From Microglena sp. YARC (Eukaryota > Chlorophyta > Chlorophyceae > Chlamydomonadales > Chlamydomonadaceae), in assembly GCA_022414725.1 (NCBI GenBank), contig JAJSRW010002116.1, positions 78,136-142,135 of the forward strand: a stretch of DNA of 64,000 nt, given 5' to 3'. The notes under the pieces are model-generated. The model was not told the origin of the DNA. It made no database searches and was given only the letters and a program-made list of their open reading frames with translations. The translations under genes were made by a program, and so were the position numbers. Shown here piece after piece: positions 59,647-64,000 of this stretch. Numbering within the stretch: the stretch's first letter is position 1; every line of letters starts with the position of its first letter.

Positions 59647-59967
59647 ATGTATAATCCGGTTCACCTTTCAGCTATCCACGAATTTGTGCACGATTCTGTT
59701 CTGCAATACATGGTATTGCATGGAAAAAGTGGTAGTGGAAAGTCTATCCATCTCAATGAAGCATTGAGGACGTTGATAACGGGCGAGGACGAGCCTACTC
59801 CGACAATTGTCGTGTGGAATCAAGACGAGTCCCCGTATTCTATTGTTGGTCACAAATCCGGGATGTTGAAATTCATCTTTGTGCGTCGAGAGTTGGACAT
59901 GGTTGCTCGCGCATTTATCAATGAGCAGCAAGCAGTGGTGTTGAAGTTTATCGCAGAATCGAGTTAG
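59647..59967 (+). pseudogene. P-loop NTPase fragment
   Basis: From the ATG at 59647 (MYNPVHLSAIHEF) about 106 residues. MVLHGKSGSGKSIHL carries a perfect Walker A motif (GKSGSGKS), followed by a strand-rich stretch (TPTIVVWNQ, MLKFIFVRREL). There is no Walker B, and at about 106 residues it is less than half of any complete P-loop NTPase of this kind, such as the giant-virus packaging ATPases. It is either a truncated gene or a stand-alone small protein; the frame itself is clean. Confidence 0.5.
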
Positions 59968-60173
59968 CCTAGGGTATCGTGCAAGTATTGATGAACATTG
60001 TTGTGATTTCTTGTGTAATTCTACGCTATTTCAGAGGGGTTAAAGGAAAGGAGAACGGGAATGATAAACTACACGGGATTTCGTTAAAGGGGCATTTTGC
60101 AATACAAATCATATACTATGATCGTGTGGGAGCCATTGCCATTTTTTATAATTCTGAAGGGGTCAAGTCCTAC

Positions 60174-61218
60174 CTATATGAGTTCATTATACTCTTTCAA
60201 GAGTCTACTCCGACACACTAGATACCTAGGGTTGGTATTTACATGTCTCCAACTTTTTTGTATCTTTATAGCTGCTTCACGTCTTTTCACTATCCCACAA
60301 ATGTCTTTGTCACTAATTAACATGTTGGGAGTTGTGCTCAATCCACACCAATCCCATGCTTCATCTGGGTTTTCTAGTACAATGTCAAGCGTGATGTTGG
60401 GGTTTCTACTCAAGCCGCGCCAATCCCACGATTTCCCTGGGTTGGCTTGTACTATTTCCCATGTAACGATCGGGTTTGTACTGATATAATACCAGTTCCA
60501 CGGTTTATCTGGGTTACTGAGTACAATGTCATTAGTGATGTTTTTGTTCATGCTTAATAGAATCCAATCCCATGGTTTATCTGGGTTGTTCTGTACAATA
60601 TCCCACGTGATGTTAGGGTTCCTACTCAATCTGTCCCAGTCCCATGGTTTATCTGGGTTGTTCTGTACAATGTCCATTGTGACATTAGGTTCATACTTAA
60701 TCCTATCCATTTCCATGGTAAGTGTGGTTGGTTTGTACAATATCCCATGTAATGTTAGGATTTTTTGCTCAACATATTCCAGTCCCATGGTTTATATGGG
60801 TTGGGATTGTACGTCGCCCCAAGTAATACTCGGTTGCTACTCAACCATACCAACTCCATGTTTTGTATGGGTAACTCAACACCATACCCAACGTAGTGCA
60901 TGGATTTCTACTTAACCAATACCAATCCCACATTTTGTCAGGATTGTTGAGTACAATGTCCTGAGTGATGTTGAGATTCATACTCAGTCCATGCCAGTCC
61001 CATGGTTTATCGGGGTTTGCTTGCACAACCTCCCACGTAATGATCTGTTTTCTGCTCAACCAATTCCAATCCCATGCCTTGTCAGGATTTGCGAGTATCA
61101 CATCCCATGTTAAACATGTATTAGAACTCAACCCCCAAAAAATCCATTTGCATTCTTCGCATTTGAGACGCCTCAATATATGATCGGTTAACTCATCAGT
61201 AGAAATAACAGACTTCAT
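60174..61218 (-). pseudogene. W-rich 24-residue repeat protein B, frameshifted
   Basis: From the ATG at 61218 (MKSVISTDELTDHILRRLK) units of the KPWDWxxLSxNPNIT type run to about 60841, then a disturbed stretch, then continue in another frame from about 60720 to 60174. At the end the tail CGIVKRREAAIKIQKSWRH followed by NPRYLVCRSRLLKEYNELI is complete; an IQ-like helix with CRxRLxxE is a tail seen on giant-virus repeat proteins. The two parts are separated by at least one indel. It is divergent from copy C. Confidence 0.8.
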
Positions 61219-61382
61219 ACCGTGTTGTGTAATGGTGATTTATGATTTAATGGAAGTCTTCTTATATGTCGATACAAAATAGTAGGAGGGCTTGAAGGAA
61301 AAAATAAATACACAAAAAACATTTAAAAAATAGAAAGTCATTCATTCAAAGTATTCACAACCATTCCAATACATATGAAACT

Positions 61383-62594
61383 ATGATGTCGGTCATCTCA
61401 TCGGAAATACACAAACACATAATGAAACGGGTCAAATGCGCAGAACACAAATTGAACTGGAAAACCTTGAGTTGGAACAAAAGAATAATATGGGATAGTA
61501 TACAAACATACCCAGACCAATATTGGGACTGGTTAGGATTAAGCACGAACCCTAGTATCACAATGGACATAGTACAGAACAACCCAGATAAACCATGGGA
61601 CTGGCATGGACTTAGTAGGAACCCCAACATCACGTGGGATATTGTATCGAGTAACCCAGACAAAAAATGGAGCTGGAATTTGTTAAGCATGAACCATAAC
61701 GTAACTTGGGAAATTATTCTAGCCAATCCGGACAAACCGTGGGACTGGTATTTCTTAAGCATGAACCCAATCGTTACATGGGATATTATTCAAGCTAACC
61801 CAGGGAAACAATGGAACTGGTATGCTATCAGTAGTGGCCCAAACATCACATGGGACATCGTACAAGACAACCCAGACATACCATGGAGTTTTGAAGGATT
61901 AAGTGCGAACCCCAACATCACATGGGGCATTGTACGAGAAAACTCAAACAAACCATGGGACTGGTATTTCTTAAGCATGAACAAAAACATCACATGGGAC
62001 ATTGTACGAGAAAACTCAAACAAACCATGGGACTGGTATTTCTTAAGCATGAACCCTAATATCACATTTGACATGGTACAAAACAATCAAGACAAACCGT
62101 GGGACTGGACAAATTGAAGTTCGAACAAAGGTTTAACATGGACATTATACAACGACAACCAGACAAACCGTGGAACTGGAATTTAATCAGTGGGAATCGC
62201 AACATCACCAAAAAACCTGGGGGGGGGCACCCCAGTATACCAAGAAGAATACAGACAAACCATGGAATTGGTCTTTATATCAGTACAAACCCAAACATCA
62301 CTTGGATACTTGTATTGAGTACCCAGACAAACCATGGTACTGGAATGGATTAAGTTATAAATCCACATCACATGGAATATTGTAGAAATAACATTGACAA
62401 CATGGGACTGGGGTAATTTAAGCATAAACCGAGCATGTTACTTTCTGACACAGACGTTTTACAACATACTAATAAGACACACAGCAGCAAAATCTCTATT
62501 TCAAAGAAAACATGGAAACAATCCAACACAAACCGCAAACAACCCAATATGCAGACGGAGACTATTACACCGTGAATACAATGGAGACTTTTGA
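61383..62594 (+). pseudogene. W-rich 24-residue repeat protein C, intact for ten units, then frameshifted
   Basis: From ATG at 61383 or 61386 (MSVISSEIHKHIMKRVK) 244 residues are open with ten units, to 62117. Further units follow in other frames (62099-62353, 62260-62390), one of them disrupted by a run of G (near 62219). The sequence finally reads a tail with NPICRRRLLHREYNG (about 62550-62590), matching the tail of copy B. So the whole gene is present but has at least three shifts in its 3' third. Confidence 0.8.
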
Positions 62595-63299
62595 AATGAA
62601 ACGACGAACGATGAAGCTTATTCGTTTACCGCGACATCATTGAAATACATACATGTAGTGTTATGTAAATATTTTATTTAATTTATCACGCGTCGTCAAA
62701 GACACATCTATCTTTTTTTCCCAATTAGGGAAGTTGTTGCCTACATGTATGTCGCTTTACAACGTGCCTTTTCCGCGAGCCTTTCGCTGCTTTACTAAAT
62801 TATCCTTTCAAATCTTCTTGGTGAGCTAACTGGGTTTCCTGCAATCACGCCGGACGTAGCCGCGATCGCTCTTCTTTGACTGCTTCATCCGGTCTTGAGA
62901 ATTTACTTTTTAGCGGCTTCTATTTAGGGATTTTAAAACGAGTTCAACAATTTCTTGATATCTCTAGTTTTGCAGAGACATCAATCAAAAGACTCTAAAG
63001 CATTTATGGTTGAACCACTTGAAATACGTCACACCCAGTCGTTCCAATCATACTATTCTAATGCCTTGCGTAATGGGCTAACCGATTATCATTCAAGTTC
63101 AGATGTAATTTTGAAATATCATTAGCTACTCTTCATTCGCAAAAATGCCATTTTACCTCTTAAACTTAATTTTTAAATCGACAATGACAAAAACATGTTT
63201 GAACCGGGAATATAAGATCCAGAAAACAGTTAACAAAATTAGAAGTTAATTCATTGCAAGTCATTCAGCAAACATATTACCAAAATAGATAAAAAAACT
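62595..63299. other. Gap without a supported gene
   Basis: There is a short AT-rich part and a central part of more even composition (62750-62900). No ORF above 60 codons, repeat or RNA gene was recognised. Confidence 0.45.
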
Positions 63300-64000
63300 A
63301 TGAAGATCTGGTCATCTCAAAGATCAGAACATGTATTGATAGAGTCAAATGCGGAGGGAGACCAAATGGGACTGGCGACAGCTTGGTTCGGAACAAAGTT
63401 TAACATGGGACATTATACAAACAACCCAGACAACAGTGAACTGGTCTGTAATCAGTGAGGAATCCCAGCATCACATGGACAATCAAAAATAACCCAGACA
63501 AACCGTGGAACTGGAATTCAATTAGCTGGATTCACAACATCACACGGGAATATACAAGAAACCCGGACACAACCGTGGACTGGTTTACTGTTGAATGTAT
63601 AAACGCAACCATCACGTTGGGACATTCATACAGGATAATAGATAAACCATGCGTCTCTGGTCATTGGATAGCAAAAATTATAAACATCAGCACGGGGACA
63701 TTTTCATAATAACCAGAAAAACCAGTCGCCTGGGACTGTGACTGATGCGTGGCGCAACCCAAACATACGTGGAACAATATCATGTCAGATACCCCACATA
63801 CCATGGCGTGACCCACATTTTGCATAGGATGTTGAGTATGAACCAACCTACATGGATATTATTTGACAATCGCAACCCAGGACAACCATGGATACTGGGT
63901 TACGTTTTAAGAGCACAAATCCAACGATACTTGGGACAGGCTTCTCCAAGGGCACAGACCCCCAGACCAGGACACAGGACCCATGGAACTGGATTGGATC
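63300..64000 (+). pseudogene. W-rich 24-residue repeat protein D, heavily decayed, runs off the window
   Basis: ATG at 63300 is followed by an N-terminus like those of copies A-C (AGATCAGAACATGTATTGAT, GAGTCAAATGCGGAG), then units such as NNPDKPWNWNSISWIHNIT in changing frames. Indels occur every 50-100 bases, and unit traces (AACCATGG, TGGGACTG, AACCCA) continue to the right edge. It is the most degraded of the four copies. Confidence 0.75.

Noticed and set aside
59979..60221. 80-codon plus-strand ORF MQVLMNIVVISCV...
   Set aside because: Its 3' part overlaps the end of W-rich gene B on the other strand, and its start is not an ATG-led conserved frame.

Overview
The window looks like a piece of a eukaryotic nuclear chromosome that carries genes of giant-virus (Nucleocytoviricota) type. 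The evidence for a eukaryotic chromosome is a Ty1/copia retrotransposon remnant, a LINE insertion, two genes whose reading frames close only if a GT-AG intron is removed, and a tandem array carrying tRNA genes with eukaryotic initiator-tRNA hallmarks. The evidence for a giant-virus origin is two D5-type primase-helicases, a RecD-like helicase, T5orf172-domain proteins, a C2H2 protein with a giant-virus-type C-terminal domain, F-box and ankyrin proteins, and proteins built of 24-residue W-rich repeats. Several genes also have the mimivirus-type early promoter octamer AAAATTGA upstream and a hairpin downstream of the stop. The most economical reading is one or more giant-virus insertions that have been duplicated, are decaying, and have been hit by retroelements. 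The host cannot be named from the sequence.

Layout. 1-2.7 kb: 3' part of a copia pol with frameshifts, abutting a gene that has lost its 5' end. 2.7-17 kb (balanced base composition): a C2H2 protein, a possible PD-(D/E)XK nuclease, a membrane-anchored coiled coil, a two-exon small gene, a two-exon LRAT/NlpC-P60-like gene and several unrecognised ORFs, mixed with short structured dispersed repeats. 17.25-30.7 kb: eight head-to-tail copies of a unit of about 1.46 kb. Seven units end in tRNA-Gly(GCC) and an initiator-type tRNA-Met(CAT); the eighth is split by a 5'-truncated LINE and stops inside its tRNA-Gly. 31.6-37.9 kb: a six-finger-type C2H2 protein, a short secreted-type peptide, a SET-domain protein with a proline-rich heptad tail, and large minisatellites.

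38.3-64 kb is AT-rich and the most virus-like part. In order it holds a RecD-like helicase, an F-box-like protein, an ankyrin protein, two T5orf172 paralogues (one decayed), three 267-bp repeats with long inverted repeats, D5 primase-helicase A, the frameshifted D5 primase-helicase B, a five-copy small gene family with shared promoter and 3' hairpin, several small ORFs, and four copies of the W-rich 24-residue repeat gene in various states of decay. Each D5 gene has a paralogous small basic gene divergently placed about 140-150 bp upstream, so primase plus partner seems to have duplicated as a unit.

Single-base frameshifts occur all along the window, including in retroelement and repeat copies. 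They fit pseudogene decay, but uncorrected long-read indels are an alternative that cannot be excluded here. All functional statements are based on motifs read by eye; no database search was possible.
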